DNA of 64,000 nucleotides from Bacteroides sp. OM05-12 (GTDB lineage Bacteria; Bacteroidota; Bacteroidia; Bacteroidales; Bacteroidaceae), in contig NZ_QSUN01000010.1 of assembly GCF_003438995.1 (NCBI RefSeq), positions 44,844 to 108,843 of the forward strand, written 5' to 3'. The position numbers were made by a program, and so were the translations under genes. Each line of letters begins with the position of its first letter. Position 1 is the stretch's first letter. This document shows positions 1 through 9,639 of the stretch, piece after piece. Under the pieces are notes generated by a model. That model made no database searches. It saw only the letters and a list, made by a program, of their open reading frames with translations, and had not been told where the DNA came from.

Positions 1-149
1 TCAGCTTCTTTAGGATTCACCGCACGAAGTTCTCCTTTATAACCACCGTTTATTACGTTTCGCAATATTGCTCCGCCCGGTTTCTGCACATTATTAGAAG
101 CACCTACAACAACAATGCTATTCGGGTGCAGTAATTGATTTGTAATCAT
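1..149 (-). CDS. Acyl-CoA synthetase (NDP-forming), N-terminal fragment
   Basis: The first 49 codons of a gene that runs off the left edge. The start is ATG at 147-149. The peptide has the beginning of a CoA-binding Rossmann domain (SIVVVGASNN, then KPGGAILRNV and AVNPKEA), as in the alpha part of ADP-forming acetate-CoA ligases and related acyl-CoA synthetases. These convert acyl-CoA, ADP and phosphate to acid, ATP and CoA. Only the CoA-binding start is visible, so substrate and total length cannot be judged. A perfect -7 box (TATCTTTG) lies upstream at 182-189. Confidence 0.75.
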   Translation of the reverse strand, partial: MITNQLLHPNSIVVVGASNNVQKPGGAILRNVINGGYKGELRAVNPKEA

Positions 150-181
150 AGTTTGTATATTTTTCGGTTAAATATAGGAAA

Positions 182-189
182 CAAAGATA
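182..189 (-). promoter_or_regulatory. -7 promoter box of the acyl-CoA synthetase gene
   Basis: TATCTTTG on the minus strand fits the Bacteroides -7 consensus TAnnTTTG exactly and lies 33 bases before the ATG. No -33 TTTG is visible at the usual spacing. Confidence 0.5.
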
Positions 190-240
190 AACATCCCTTT
201 GAACATTTCCTATTAAGATTAGAGATTTTTCCATCAACTC

Positions 241-3200
241 TTAATTTTCTTTCGCAAAACGGTTTTGCATAGCAAAATCTTTAGGAGTTATTCCAAATTG
301 TTTCTGGAATATCTTACTAAAATATGCAGCAGACTGAATACCTATCATTTCACTGATTTCTCCTATGCTGTGTTCTCCTTCCTGAATTAATTCAGCCGCC
401 CGTTTTAGCTTTATTGTTCTAATAAAATCAATGGAGCTCATTCCTGATAAAGCCTTTATCTTGCGGTGAAGATTAGAACGGCTCATACAAATAAGATCAG
501 ACATCTTTTCTACATTAAATTCCGGATCAGCCAAATTTGCCTCAATCAATTCTATACAATGGTTCAAAAATTGCTTATCTGCCTTACTCATCTCCAAGTT
601 ATTTATAGGAAAAAACGGCCTCCGAGCAAATGCTTCACGTTCTTTCTCCCGATTTCTTAATAATGTACTTATCTGAGTAAGCAAATAACGAAAAGAAAAT
701 GGCTTATCCAAATAAGCGTCCGCACCTTGTTCCAATCCCTTTATCTTACTTTCAAGATCATTTTTCGCTGTCAATAAAATAACCGGAATATGACTATAAT
801 CAAGAACCGATTTTACATGACGGCATAATTCCAATCCATCCATTACCGGCATCATCACATCACTAATAATCAAATCTATTCTTTTATTTTCCAGAACCAA
901 AAGTCCTTCTTCGCCATTGATAGCCATTTCCACTGCATAATAAGGCAATAAACGTTCAGCTATAAAATTACGCATATCATCATTATCTTCCACAACCAAA
1001 AGAGTATATGAAGATTTTGCAAGAAGAATATTCTCATCATCTTTTTTATCTCCAACAGATTCTGGTTCTAATTTAATCACGCATTCTTGATTCAGCGGCA
1101 ATGTAAGCACAAAAGAATTCAGTCCATTCACTTCCTCAAAATGAATTTCTCCATTATGTAACTCTGCTAACGATTTCACCAAAGGTAACCCTATGCCCGA
1201 ACTATTTTCTTTATTACAATCAATACGGAAAAACGGTTCAAATATTTTATGACGCAAATGAACAGGAACTAGTTTCCCATCATTACTGATACGTAAGGTG
1301 AAAGTCGTGGCTTCGACCTGCAAATCTACCAATATTACAGATTCGGAATATTTCAACGCATTATTGAAAAGGTTACTAATTATCTTTATCAATCCATCCT
1401 TATCCACAGCTGCTACTACCGTAACATTAGGAAATGACAACTTAATATCTTTATGCTGTTGTGTAATCAGTGGTTCAAAACGTTCCTTTGTATCCAGCAA
1501 CAACTTATTAACATCAATCATTGTGAAAATCATCAAAAACTTATTTGAATTCACTTTACGGAAATCCAATAATTGGTTTATTAACGTCAGTAATCGATTC
1601 GTGTTTTGTTTCATTACCTGCAAATTTCTACGGATACCAGAGTCTCTTACATCCATTTCACACAAAGCTTCTAACGGACCATTTATGAGGGTTAAAGGTG
1701 TACGTATCTCATGCGTTATCTGTGTAAAGAAGTCTACTTTGGCCCGATACAATTCTTTTTCTTTTGCTATTTCAAAAAGATTTTGTTTTTCTTTTGCTTT
1801 ATGCTCTTGTTTACGCTTATAGTTGCGAAACCAACTATAAAAAACGCCAATAAGCACTACTATATACAATAAATATGCCCACCACGTTTTCCACCAAGGA
1901 GGCAAAATATCAATACTAATTGTCTGTTCATTTTCATTCCAAACACCATCATTATTACTTGCTTTTACGCAAAACACGTAATGTCCGGGAGGTAGTTTAG
2001 CATAAGATGCCGTATGTGTCTCATCAGTATATATCCACTCTTTATCAATTCCTTCCATCTTATAAGCATAACGATTAGCTTTAGGGGATGTGAAACTTAA
2101 GGCTACAAAATCAAAACTAATATTTGAACGATTGTAAGGTAAAACAATATTCTCCGTCATCGTTATACTCTTCTTCAAAGGAGAATCCGGTTCACCCACT
2201 TTCATTTCTCTATTAAAAATAGAAAGATTGGTGATAAAAACAGGTGGAACAAATGTGTTTCTTTTTATCTGGTACGGATTAAATGATATTAAGCCATTTA
2301 TAGTCCCAAACCAAAAAGTTCCGTCATTACCTTTAACTGCCGATTTATATGAAAACTGATTATCGGGTAAACCATCTTGTTTTGTGAATACACGAATATC
2401 TCTATTTTCAGGATTTAAACGAATAAGCCCCTTGTTTGTACCAAACCAGATATAACCATCATTATCTTCTAATGCACGATAAGAAACATTATCGGGCAAA
2501 CCATCTTTTACTGAGAATGTGATAAAATAATCTTTATCAACTGCATAATAACAAATTCCACCTCTATCTGTAGAAAACCATAAATTACCTTTAGCATCTT
2601 TGGATATTCCTGTTATTTCTTTTGTACTAATGCTGGTACTGTCATTAGTATCCGGCATATAATTCTTAATTTTATCCATCACAGGATCATAACAAAACAC
2701 ACCGTTACCCATCGTTGCTACCCAAATACGCCCTTTATCATCTTCTAAGATATCTTGCATAAAAGCATATCCAAATTGAGACATACGATGAAAAGTATCC
2801 CCATTATCCATAGAACGAAAAATACTCCAACCATCACCCAACCAGATGTTCCCATTACTATCCCGATAGAAAGCAAACGGACTCCCTTCATCTAAATGAA
2901 GCTGACTTGAAGAATAAGTCCGTACTTTTCCATCTTTATCAAAAACATCTATTCCTCCCTGGAAATAACCAATCCCAATTTCATCTTTATCCGCATAAAG
3001 ACTCAAGACATTTTTACGTTCCTGTTTTAAATTGGGTTGTGAAAAAAGGCCCGTAGCAGGATCAAACTTATTAACTCCGCCATCTTGTGTACCAACCCAA
3101 ATATTTCCTTTACCATCAACCCCTAATTCACTGATTCGTCGACCGTTTATAGATCCTTGTTTTCCTGTAGGCAAATATTTATTAAAATTAATACTGTGAT

Positions 3201-4221
3201 TAGGTAAATAATTTGCGCCACCAAAATTAGTGCCAATCCAAATTCCTCCTTCTTTATCTTTATAAATCTTCTCTATTATATTATCTGATAATCCATCCAA
3301 AGCCAAGGTATTACCAGGGATATGTGTTTCTGTTTTATTTGATTCATTCAATATATAAACACCATTTTGTGTGCCAACCCAAATATCATTTCCAAAACGG
3401 GTAATACAGCGAATGATTTTATAATGAACATCTACTGCATCAAAAGGTCTTACTAAATGTATTTGTTTATCAAACTTGATCAATTGCCCATCATACGAAC
3501 CTACAATCAATTCATCGTTATAATCACAAAGTGTAAATACGAACTCATTTTGCAAAGAAATATTTCCTAAAGAATCCGAGCACTGAACAAACTTATCTTT
3601 AGCCGGATTATATAAAAATATACCAGAGCCGTTTGTTCCGACCCAAACCTGATTCTTCTTATCTACAGTTAAGCAATGAGGATAGTCTTTACTTTTATTA
3701 TTTGTTATGCGACTGAAGTAATGATGCAATCCTTTATCCTGTTTATCATAACGAAACAAGCCCAAATTAGGAGCCATAATCCATATATTACCATTTTTAT
3801 CAGATATAATATCTTCTATCCATTGTTCAGCTATCAGCACACCATCGTCTGTTTGTACATCAAAAAAAGAAAAATTTTCTTTAGACGGATTATAAATATA
3901 AATACCATCATCTGTCCCTACCCATAAACAACTATCCGAATCTTCATAGAGAGCAGAAATAACTTGATTCCCTCTCTTTTGTTTCTTATCATAACAATCA
4001 AAAAGACGCATGGATATGCCATCGTAGCGATTCAGCCCATTTTGTGTGCCAAACCATAAAAAGCCACGGCTATCCTGTAAAATAGACTTTACATGACATT
4101 GCGATAGACCATTCTCACTATTAACATAAGTGAAATAGTAATCGGAAGCTTCTGAAGCAAAGCTGGAGACATACAAAATTATTAAGATAGCTAACAAAGC
4201 CAATCTATTTTTATCTTTCAT
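241..4221 (-). CDS. Hybrid two-component system sensor/regulator (HTCS)
   Basis: A 1326-residue one-protein two-component system of the Bacteroides type that controls carbohydrate loci. In order: signal/anchor segment (about 5-24); a periplasmic sensor of repeated propeller units, each with a (L/I)W(F/V/I)GT core (about 30-690); a Y_Y_Y domain (about 700-770); a membrane helix just after Trp776-Trp777; histidine kinase with H-box THEIRTP (His837 phospho-acceptor) and ATPase domain; receiver domain with SDVMMP (Asp1121); and a C-terminal AraC-type HTH (about 1225-1320). Known members bind an oligosaccharide in the periplasm and activate the adjacent locus. It is divergent from a TonB-dependent receptor and a GH36 alpha-galactosidase, so I infer that it senses an alpha-galactoside. 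No key phosphorylation residue is missing. Confidence 0.95.
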   Translation of the reverse strand: MKDKNRLALLAILIILYVSSFASEASDYYFTYVNSENGLSQCHVKSILQDSRGFLWFGTQNGLNRYDGISMRLFDCYDKKQKRGNQVISALYEDSDSCLWVGTDDGIYIYNPSKENFSFFDVQTDDGVLIAEQWIEDIISDKNGNIWIMAPNLGLFRYDKQDKGLHHYFSRITNNKSKDYPHCLTVDKKNQVWVGTNGSGIFLYNPAKDKFVQCSDSLGNISLQNEFVFTLCDYNDELIVGSYDGQLIKFDKQIHLVRPFDAVDVHYKIIRCITRFGNDIWVGTQNGVYILNESNKTETHIPGNTLALDGLSDNIIEKIYKDKEGGIWIGTNFGGANYLPNHSINFNKYLPTGKQGSINGRRISELGVDGKGNIWVGTQDGGVNKFDPATGLFSQPNLKQERKNVLSLYADKDEIGIGYFQGGIDVFDKDGKVRTYSSSQLHLDEGSPFAFYRDSNGNIWLGDGWSIFRSMDNGDTFHRMSQFGYAFMQDILEDDKGRIWVATMGNGVFCYDPVMDKIKNYMPDTNDSTSISTKEITGISKDAKGNLWFSTDRGGICYYAVDKDYFITFSVKDGLPDNVSYRALEDNDGYIWFGTNKGLIRLNPENRDIRVFTKQDGLPDNQFSYKSAVKGNDGTFWFGTINGLISFNPYQIKRNTFVPPVFITNLSIFNREMKVGEPDSPLKKSITMTENIVLPYNRSNISFDFVALSFTSPKANRYAYKMEGIDKEWIYTDETHTASYAKLPPGHYVFCVKASNNDGVWNENEQTISIDILPPWWKTWWAYLLYIVVLIGVFYSWFRNYKRKQEHKAKEKQNLFEIAKEKELYRAKVDFFTQITHEIRTPLTLINGPLEALCEMDVRDSGIRRNLQVMKQNTNRLLTLINQLLDFRKVNSNKFLMIFTMIDVNKLLLDTKERFEPLITQQHKDIKLSFPNVTVVAAVDKDGLIKIISNLFNNALKYSESVILVDLQVEATTFTLRISNDGKLVPVHLRHKIFEPFFRIDCNKENSSGIGLPLVKSLAELHNGEIHFEEVNGLNSFVLTLPLNQECVIKLEPESVGDKKDDENILLAKSSYTLLVVEDNDDMRNFIAERLLPYYAVEMAINGEEGLLVLENKRIDLIISDVMMPVMDGLELCRHVKSVLDYSHIPVILLTAKNDLESKIKGLEQGADAYLDKPFSFRYLLTQISTLLRNREKEREAFARRPFFPINNLEMSKADKQFLNHCIELIEANLADPEFNVEKMSDLICMSRSNLHRKIKALSGMSSIDFIRTIKLKRAAELIQEGEHSIGEISEMIGIQSAAYFSKIFQKQFGITPKDFAMQNRFAKEN

Positions 4222-4249
4222 ATCATGCAGATAATCTTAATTTAGTGCT

Positions 4250-4281
4250 TAAAGATAAATCTTTTAAAATAAAAGAACAAA
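4250..4281 (-). promoter_or_regulatory. Promoter of the HTCS gene
   Basis: On the minus strand TTTG (4278-4281) is followed after 20 bases by TATCTTTA (4250-4257), 7 of 8 matches to the -7 consensus. This is a good constitutive-looking Bacteroides promoter 28 bases before the start codon, as expected for a sensor made at low level. Confidence 0.5.
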
Positions 4282-4283
4282 CG

Positions 4284-4316
4284 AATGTTGCATGAAATAA
4301 CACAAATGTTTCATCA
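4284..4316. promoter_or_regulatory. Candidate HTCS operator: direct repeat, 21-bp spacing
   Basis: AATGTTGCATGA (4284-4295) and AATGTTTCATCA (4305-4316) match at 10 of 12 bases and are spaced 21 bp start to start, two helical turns. AraC-type regulators with DNA-binding dimers typically read such in-phase direct repeats. The site lies between the divergent HTCS and receptor genes, about 70 bp upstream of the receptor's -7 box and just behind the HTCS -33 box. Binding by this HTCS is an inference. Confidence 0.45.
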
Positions 4317-4384
4317 CACTTAAAAATCAACATATCAACTAATTCTTGCAAAATCTGTATCCCAATTCATAACTAGCTCTTCCC

Positions 4385-4392
4385 TACATTTG
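4385..4392 (+). promoter_or_regulatory. -7 box of the receptor/alpha-galactosidase operon
   Basis: TACATTTG matches TAnnTTTG exactly and lies 51 bases before the receptor start. No TTG or TTTG is present about 19-20 bases upstream, which is typical of promoters that need an activator. Confidence 0.5.
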
Positions 4393-4443
4393 CACCATTG
4401 ACAGATTAGAAAACCTTTGAATATTAACCAATAGTTTCATAAT

Positions 4444-6726
4444 ATGAGAAAACATTATTTTTTTAAAGCACCGAAATTAATGATTGTTGTTACAACCACT
4501 TTCGTAAGTCTTACAGTAACTGCACAAGAAAAAAAAGATTCTATAAGTACAAAAGAAGAAAGCGGACGAAACGTCATGCTCAATGCTTCAGATGCCAATA
4601 AACCTCGAGAGATTCAAATAGGACTACCCAGTGAAGACGTGAATGTATATGAGAATGGGTTACCTGCTGTTTATTCTTCAACAATTCACCAAGTATCTGC
4701 ACATTGGAGAAGTGATTCTAGTCTTGAGCGTATAGGTCTACTCACTCCTTCCGAGTCAGCTATCACTACCGGAAACATCGCTTATGCAGTAAACTCTTTC
4801 ACACAATTGGGCAGTGAAAGATTTAAAGGTGTATTAAATTACAAAGCCAATCATTTCGGTTTACAGCAATTCGACATGAATCTTTCCGGTGGAATAGGAA
4901 AAGGATGGCTTTATAGCGGAAGTATTTATCAAAACTTTGATCCCGGATCATTCAAAATTAAATTTACGGACTTCAATGACCGTACACAAATATATAAAGC
5001 CGGCATTACCAAAAAAATTGCAGACAAAGGTAAAATCAGTCTTCTTTATAAATATTCTTATGACCGCCGCATGGCATCTGTCACAACTGCAGCTCCTTTC
5101 ATCTATGTAGGTGACGGTAGCGTGAAAGAGCTTCCCGACTTTAAACTAGGTACTAGTTCCTATGCACCAGAGGACGGACGTATGACTTATATGGATGTAA
5201 TGGATGGAAAAATTAAGGAAGGCAGTATCAATGAGTTTGATCTGAACAAAGCAAATGAAGTTTCTTTTCTTAGCGATTATAGATTCAACAACAATATGCT
5301 TTTCAGCTTTAATATGAAATATATGGATGCGACAGCCAATTACACAGATTTTGGTGGAAGCACTATCTCACATATTGAGAATGGCATAAACCTGGATGAC
5401 ACATCCGACAAAAACTTATATTATAAAGACGCTGAACTTTATTCCGGTTTAAAGGAAGGTAGACGTACATGGTTTCATACCGGAAAAGTAAAGAATTTCC
5501 TTATCACATCCGAATTAAGTAAAGATAATGGCTTGCATAATTGGAAAGTCGGATTAAATGAATGGTACTATCGTATTAATTATCACTCAAGTTCTACACA
5601 GTGGAATGGAACCGTAACCGAATATCCTACTATTCTCTCTTTTAAAGATGAAAACGGTAATATGAATAAGTTCTATGGTTTTAATGAATTAAGCCCGGAA
5701 TATACGAAAGGATATGAAAACAAACTTGCACTTTATTTTACAGATAATTGGCGTCCACTCCATAATCTGAATATCTACTATGGAGGAAGATTAGAATATT
5801 ATCGCATGGATGCGGAACAGCTCCCTTATGACCGGTTTGCAAACTTTCATATTAATGCAGTCAATACCGCCGGACAAACAATCAGTTCACAGAAAGTAAC
5901 CAAAGACAAATTGAACTATGCCGCTACGGCACAAATCACTTATAACATCAACGGAAATTTTGGTATTACTGCCGATGGAACTGTGGCAACACGTTACCCT
6001 CGCATTAATGAATATGCAGGAAAAGGTCCTTCCGAAGAAGAATACAGACAGGTTGTAATTCCATTGGTACGTGGAGGATTATTCTATAAAAACAACTGGA
6101 TTAACGCCACTTCAATGGTTACTTACATTTCAAAATCCAATAATATCGACCAACAAAACATTACGCAACCTGGAACAACAGAGTCACAGACAAAGCTTCT
6201 AATATACAGTATCCAAACAATCGGATGGACAACATCTGCAAAAATAGATCCTTTTAAAGGTTTCCATTTACACGCATTGTTCACCTATCAAAAGCCTAAA
6301 TACAACAATTATAAAGTAGACGTTACGTTCAAAGACGGACAAACTTTCAACTTAGATGCAAGCGGTAATATTGTGAAAGAAATACCACAAATACTTGTTG
6401 AATTAGACCCAAGTTATAATATAACTGAAAATTTGCGTATATGGTTAAGTTTTCGTTATTTCGGCAAAACTTATGCAAACCTGACTGACGCTTTGTATTT
6501 CAATGGTCATTGGGAAACATTCGCTGGCATAAACTGGAATGTAAACAAACATCTTAGTTTAAATGCAAGTGTTGTAAACTTTTTAAATCAAAAAGGAGCG
6601 TCTGGCACAATCAACGGTTCTGAACTGACTAGTAAAAAGGATGCCGCAAAGTTCAACAACCACCTAATGAGCGGCAATTATCTACGCCCATTCACCTTAG
6701 AACTGGGAGCATCAATTAAATTTTAG
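4444..6726 (+). CDS. TonB-dependent outer-membrane receptor
   Basis: A 760-residue protein with a signal peptide (about 1-27, ending VTAQ), a plug-like part beginning around residue 45 (NVMLNASDANKPREIQIGLP region) and a long beta-barrel of alternating aromatic strands ending in the outer-membrane signature ELGASIKF. It lacks the N-terminal carboxypeptidase-like domain and the size of a SusC (about 1000 residues), and no SusD follows. It should import a ligand across the outer membrane using TonB energy. It is followed 24 bp later by a GH36 alpha-galactosidase, so the cargo is probably an alpha-galactoside or its breakdown product; this is inference from context. Confidence 0.8.
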   Translation: MRKHYFFKAPKLMIVVTTTFVSLTVTAQEKKDSISTKEESGRNVMLNASDANKPREIQIGLPSEDVNVYENGLPAVYSSTIHQVSAHWRSDSSLERIGLLTPSESAITTGNIAYAVNSFTQLGSERFKGVLNYKANHFGLQQFDMNLSGGIGKGWLYSGSIYQNFDPGSFKIKFTDFNDRTQIYKAGITKKIADKGKISLLYKYSYDRRMASVTTAAPFIYVGDGSVKELPDFKLGTSSYAPEDGRMTYMDVMDGKIKEGSINEFDLNKANEVSFLSDYRFNNNMLFSFNMKYMDATANYTDFGGSTISHIENGINLDDTSDKNLYYKDAELYSGLKEGRRTWFHTGKVKNFLITSELSKDNGLHNWKVGLNEWYYRINYHSSSTQWNGTVTEYPTILSFKDENGNMNKFYGFNELSPEYTKGYENKLALYFTDNWRPLHNLNIYYGGRLEYYRMDAEQLPYDRFANFHINAVNTAGQTISSQKVTKDKLNYAATAQITYNINGNFGITADGTVATRYPRINEYAGKGPSEEEYRQVVIPLVRGGLFYKNNWINATSMVTYISKSNNIDQQNITQPGTTESQTKLLIYSIQTIGWTTSAKIDPFKGFHLHALFTYQKPKYNNYKVDVTFKDGQTFNLDASGNIVKEIPQILVELDPSYNITENLRIWLSFRYFGKTYANLTDALYFNGHWETFAGINWNVNKHLSLNASVVNFLNQKGASGTINGSELTSKKDAAKFNNHLMSGNYLRPFTLELGASIKF

Positions 6727-6750
6727 AAAACCATTTAAATAATAAAAGCC

Positions 6751-8940
6751 ATGAAAAAGTTAACTGTATTATTATTAATTATGCTATGCGCCATGCAAGT
6801 AAAAGCCACAGAGCAGAAATTCATCCGTATATCAACAGACGCCACCGACCTAATTTTACAGGTTGCACCTAACGGACGACTCTATCAATCTTACTATGGA
6901 AGCAAACTAATGAATGAAGTTGATATAAAGAATCTTCCATACTATGTACATGCAGGAAGTGATGGTAGTGTTACTCCTCGTGGATGGGAAGTTTATGCCG
7001 GCAGTGGAGCTGAAGATTATTTTGAACCAGCTATTGCCATCACACACAACGATGGTAATCCGAGTACTATCCTACGATATGTTTCTTCCGAACGAAAAGA
7101 AATTACCGGAGGCACGGAAACAATCATTCTTCTTCGCGATGATAAATATCCCGTAGACGTTACACTTCACTATGCCACATATCCAAAAGAAAATATAATT
7201 AAAACATGGAGTGAAATCAAACATCAGGAAAAAAAGCCAGTAACATTATGGCGTTACGCTTCTACGATATTATATTTCAATAATGCAAATTATTTCCTTA
7301 CGGAATTCAGTAGTGATTGGGCACGTGAAGCACAAATGAGTACTCAACAACTTCAATTCGGAAAGAAGATACTCGATACAAAATTAGGTAGCCGTGCTGC
7401 TATGCACGTTCAACCGTTTTTCCAACTTGGACTGGAACAACCGGCACAAGAACAACAGGGAAATGTACTGGTAGGAACGATTGGATGGACCGGTAACTTC
7501 CGTTTTACCTTTGAAATAGACAATGTAGGAAATCTACGGGTTATCCCGGCCATTAATCCTTATGCTTCCACTTATGAATTAAAACCGAATGAAGTATTCA
7601 CAACTCCGGAGTTCATATTCACTTTAAGCAATCAAGGCACAGGCAAAGCCAGTCGTAACTTGCACACGTGGGCACGCAAGTATCAAATAAATAACGGACA
7701 AGGTGATCGCCTGACTTTACTTAATAACTGGGAAAACACTTATTTCGATTTTAATCAGGAATTACTAGGTAATCTAATGAAAGAAGCCAAGCATCTCGGT
7801 GTGGATATGTTTTTATTGGACGATGGATGGTTCGGGAATAAACACCCACGCAATGACGATCATGCCGGACTAGGCGACTGGGAGGCAATGCGTTCCAAAC
7901 TACCCGGCGGTATACCTGCCCTAATTCAATTGTCAAAAGAAGCCGGAGTCAAATTCGGAATCTGGATTGAGCCGGAAATGGTAAATCCTAAAAGTGATTT
8001 ATTTGAAGCCCATCCGGAATGGGCAATCCGGTTACCTAATCGTGAAACCTATTATTACCGTAATCAATTGGTTTTAGACATGAGTAATCCTAAAGTACAA
8101 GATTATGTATTCAACGTTGTAGATAAAATAATGACAGAGAACCCCGAAATGGCTTATTTTAAATGGGATTGCAACAGCCCTATTACCAACATCTATTCTC
8201 CATACTTAGAAAATAAACAAGGGCAGTTATATATAGACCATGTCCGTGGTGTTTACAACGTATTTAATCGTGTAAAGGCAAAATATCCTAATCTGCCGAT
8301 TATGCTTTGTTCCGGTGGTGGTGCCCGTTGCGATTATGAAGCACTGAAATACTTCACAGAGTTCTGGTGCAGTGACAATACCGATCCTATAGAACGTATC
8401 TATATTCAATGGGGATTTTCACAAATATTCCCTTCAAAAGCAATGTGTGCCCACGTTACAAGCTGGAACAAAAATACCAGTGTTAAGTTTCGTACAGATA
8501 TAGCCAGCATGTGCAAACTCGGATTCGATTTAGGATTAAAGGATCTAAATGCAGATGAACTTACTTATTGCCAAGATGCAGTGGCTAACTGGAAACGTCT
8601 GAAGAAAGTAATTCTTGACGGAGAACAATATCGTCTCGTTTCTCCTTATGATTGCAATCACATGAGTATCATGTATGTAGCACCGGACAAAAACAAATCT
8701 GTTCTATTCGCTTATGATATACATCCCCGCTTTCAAGAAAAGCTTCTACCGATAAAACTGCAAGGACTGAATCCTGAACAGATGTATAAAGTGGAAGAAA
8801 TAAATTTAATGCCGGGAGTAGCGTCCACACTAGATGTCAACGGAAAAATATTTTCCGGTGATTATTTAATGAAAGTCGGGCTCAATGCATTCACAACAAC
8901 TAATGCAAATAGCCGGGTCATTGAAATAACAGCACAATAA
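6751..8940 (+). CDS. Alpha-galactosidase, glycoside hydrolase family 36
   Basis: A 729-residue enzyme that removes terminal alpha-galactose from melibiose, raffinose-type sugars or galactomannan fragments. Signal peptide at about 1-19 (ends QVKA), so it acts in the periplasm or outside. An N-terminal beta-sandwich leads into the catalytic barrel with DMFLLDDGWFG, the nucleophile in YFKWDCN (Asp473) and the likely acid/base in FWCSDNTD (Asp542). SGGGARCDYE is also typical of the family. Length matches GH36 enzymes of about 720 residues. It is cotranscribed with the receptor 24 bp upstream and ends in a hairpin terminator. Confidence 0.93.
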   Translation: MKKLTVLLLIMLCAMQVKATEQKFIRISTDATDLILQVAPNGRLYQSYYGSKLMNEVDIKNLPYYVHAGSDGSVTPRGWEVYAGSGAEDYFEPAIAITHNDGNPSTILRYVSSERKEITGGTETIILLRDDKYPVDVTLHYATYPKENIIKTWSEIKHQEKKPVTLWRYASTILYFNNANYFLTEFSSDWAREAQMSTQQLQFGKKILDTKLGSRAAMHVQPFFQLGLEQPAQEQQGNVLVGTIGWTGNFRFTFEIDNVGNLRVIPAINPYASTYELKPNEVFTTPEFIFTLSNQGTGKASRNLHTWARKYQINNGQGDRLTLLNNWENTYFDFNQELLGNLMKEAKHLGVDMFLLDDGWFGNKHPRNDDHAGLGDWEAMRSKLPGGIPALIQLSKEAGVKFGIWIEPEMVNPKSDLFEAHPEWAIRLPNRETYYYRNQLVLDMSNPKVQDYVFNVVDKIMTENPEMAYFKWDCNSPITNIYSPYLENKQGQLYIDHVRGVYNVFNRVKAKYPNLPIMLCSGGGARCDYEALKYFTEFWCSDNTDPIERIYIQWGFSQIFPSKAMCAHVTSWNKNTSVKFRTDIASMCKLGFDLGLKDLNADELTYCQDAVANWKRLKKVILDGEQYRLVSPYDCNHMSIMYVAPDKNKSVLFAYDIHPRFQEKLLPIKLQGLNPEQMYKVEEINLMPGVASTLDVNGKIFSGDYLMKVGLNAFTTTNANSRVIEITAQ

Positions 8941-8996
8941 AACACATAAGATCAGATTTAAATTCACAAAGTTACCAATTGTTTTTAGGATGACTT

Positions 8997-9031
8997 AAAA
9001 GTTCCTCTCGTTCTTTTCGGAAGGAACTTTT
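8997..9031 (+). terminator. Terminator after the alpha-galactosidase gene
   Basis: Ten-base perfect stem AAAAGTTCCT (8997-9006) / AGGAACTTTT (9022-9031) followed by GCTTTTT. Its right arm overlaps the -33 TTTG of the next gene's promoter. Confidence 0.75.
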
Positions 9032-9060
9032 GCTTTTTATACGAATACATTTTATATTTG
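9029..9060 (+). promoter_or_regulatory. Promoter of the Nudix gene
   Basis: TTTG (9029-9032), a 20-base spacer and TATATTTG (9053-9060) form a full-consensus Bacteroides promoter 24 bases before the ATG. Confidence 0.7.
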
Positions 9061-9083
9061 TAGTCAAAGAAAGAATATAAATT

Positions 9084-9611
9084 ATGCACCCATTAGAACA
9101 ATTCAAATATTGCCCCAAGTGCGGTTCCTCACATTTCAATATTTATAATGAAAAGTCCAAGCATTGTGATGATTGTGGCTTTACTTACTATTTCAATCCG
9201 AGTGCAGCAACGGTAGCTTTTATTCTTAACAATAAGATGGAACTATTAGTCTGCCGCCGGGCAAAGAACCCTGCAAAAGGGACATTAGACCTGCCCGGTG
9301 GATTTATCGATATGTATGAAACAGGAGAAGAAGGAATAGCGCGAGAAGTAAAAGAGGAGACCGGAATAGAAGTAAATGAAAGTTTATACCTTTTTTCCAT
9401 ACCCAATTTATACGAATATTCCGGTTTTTTAGTTCATACATTAGATATGTTCTTCCTTTGTAAAGTAGAAAACGCGAATAAAATCAAAGCGCATGATGAT
9501 GTAGCGGAGTGTTTCTTCATGCCTCTTGAGAAGTTAAAACCGGAAGATTTCGGGTTACAGTCTATACGACAAGGGTTAGAAAAGTTCTTAAATATAGTGC
9601 CAAAACTTTGA
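9084..9611 (+). CDS. Nudix hydrolase with zinc ribbon
   Basis: A 175-residue protein. The N-terminal zinc ribbon has Cys10, Cys13, Cys28 and Cys31 (YCPKCG and HCDDCG). The Nudix box at 73-95 is complete: G-x5-E79-x7-R87-E88-x2-E91-E92-x-G94. Nudix enzymes cleave nucleoside diphosphates linked to another group; the zinc ribbon resembles that of NADH pyrophosphatases (NudC), but the protein is shorter and the exact substrate is not shown. No signal peptide, so cytoplasmic. It has its own promoter and terminator in front and is 28 bp ahead of a small membrane HTH gene, probably the same transcript. Confidence 0.85.
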   Translation: MHPLEQFKYCPKCGSSHFNIYNEKSKHCDDCGFTYYFNPSAATVAFILNNKMELLVCRRAKNPAKGTLDLPGGFIDMYETGEEGIAREVKEETGIEVNESLYLFSIPNLYEYSGFLVHTLDMFFLCKVENANKIKAHDDVAECFFMPLEKLKPEDFGLQSIRQGLEKFLNIVPKL

Positions 9612-9639
9612 CACGAACAGATACATTAAAACGATTACT

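Noticed and set aside
1298..1822. 174-codon open frame opposite the HTCS kinase region
   Set aside because: Cys/Ser/Phe-rich antisense of a strongly conserved kinase domain.
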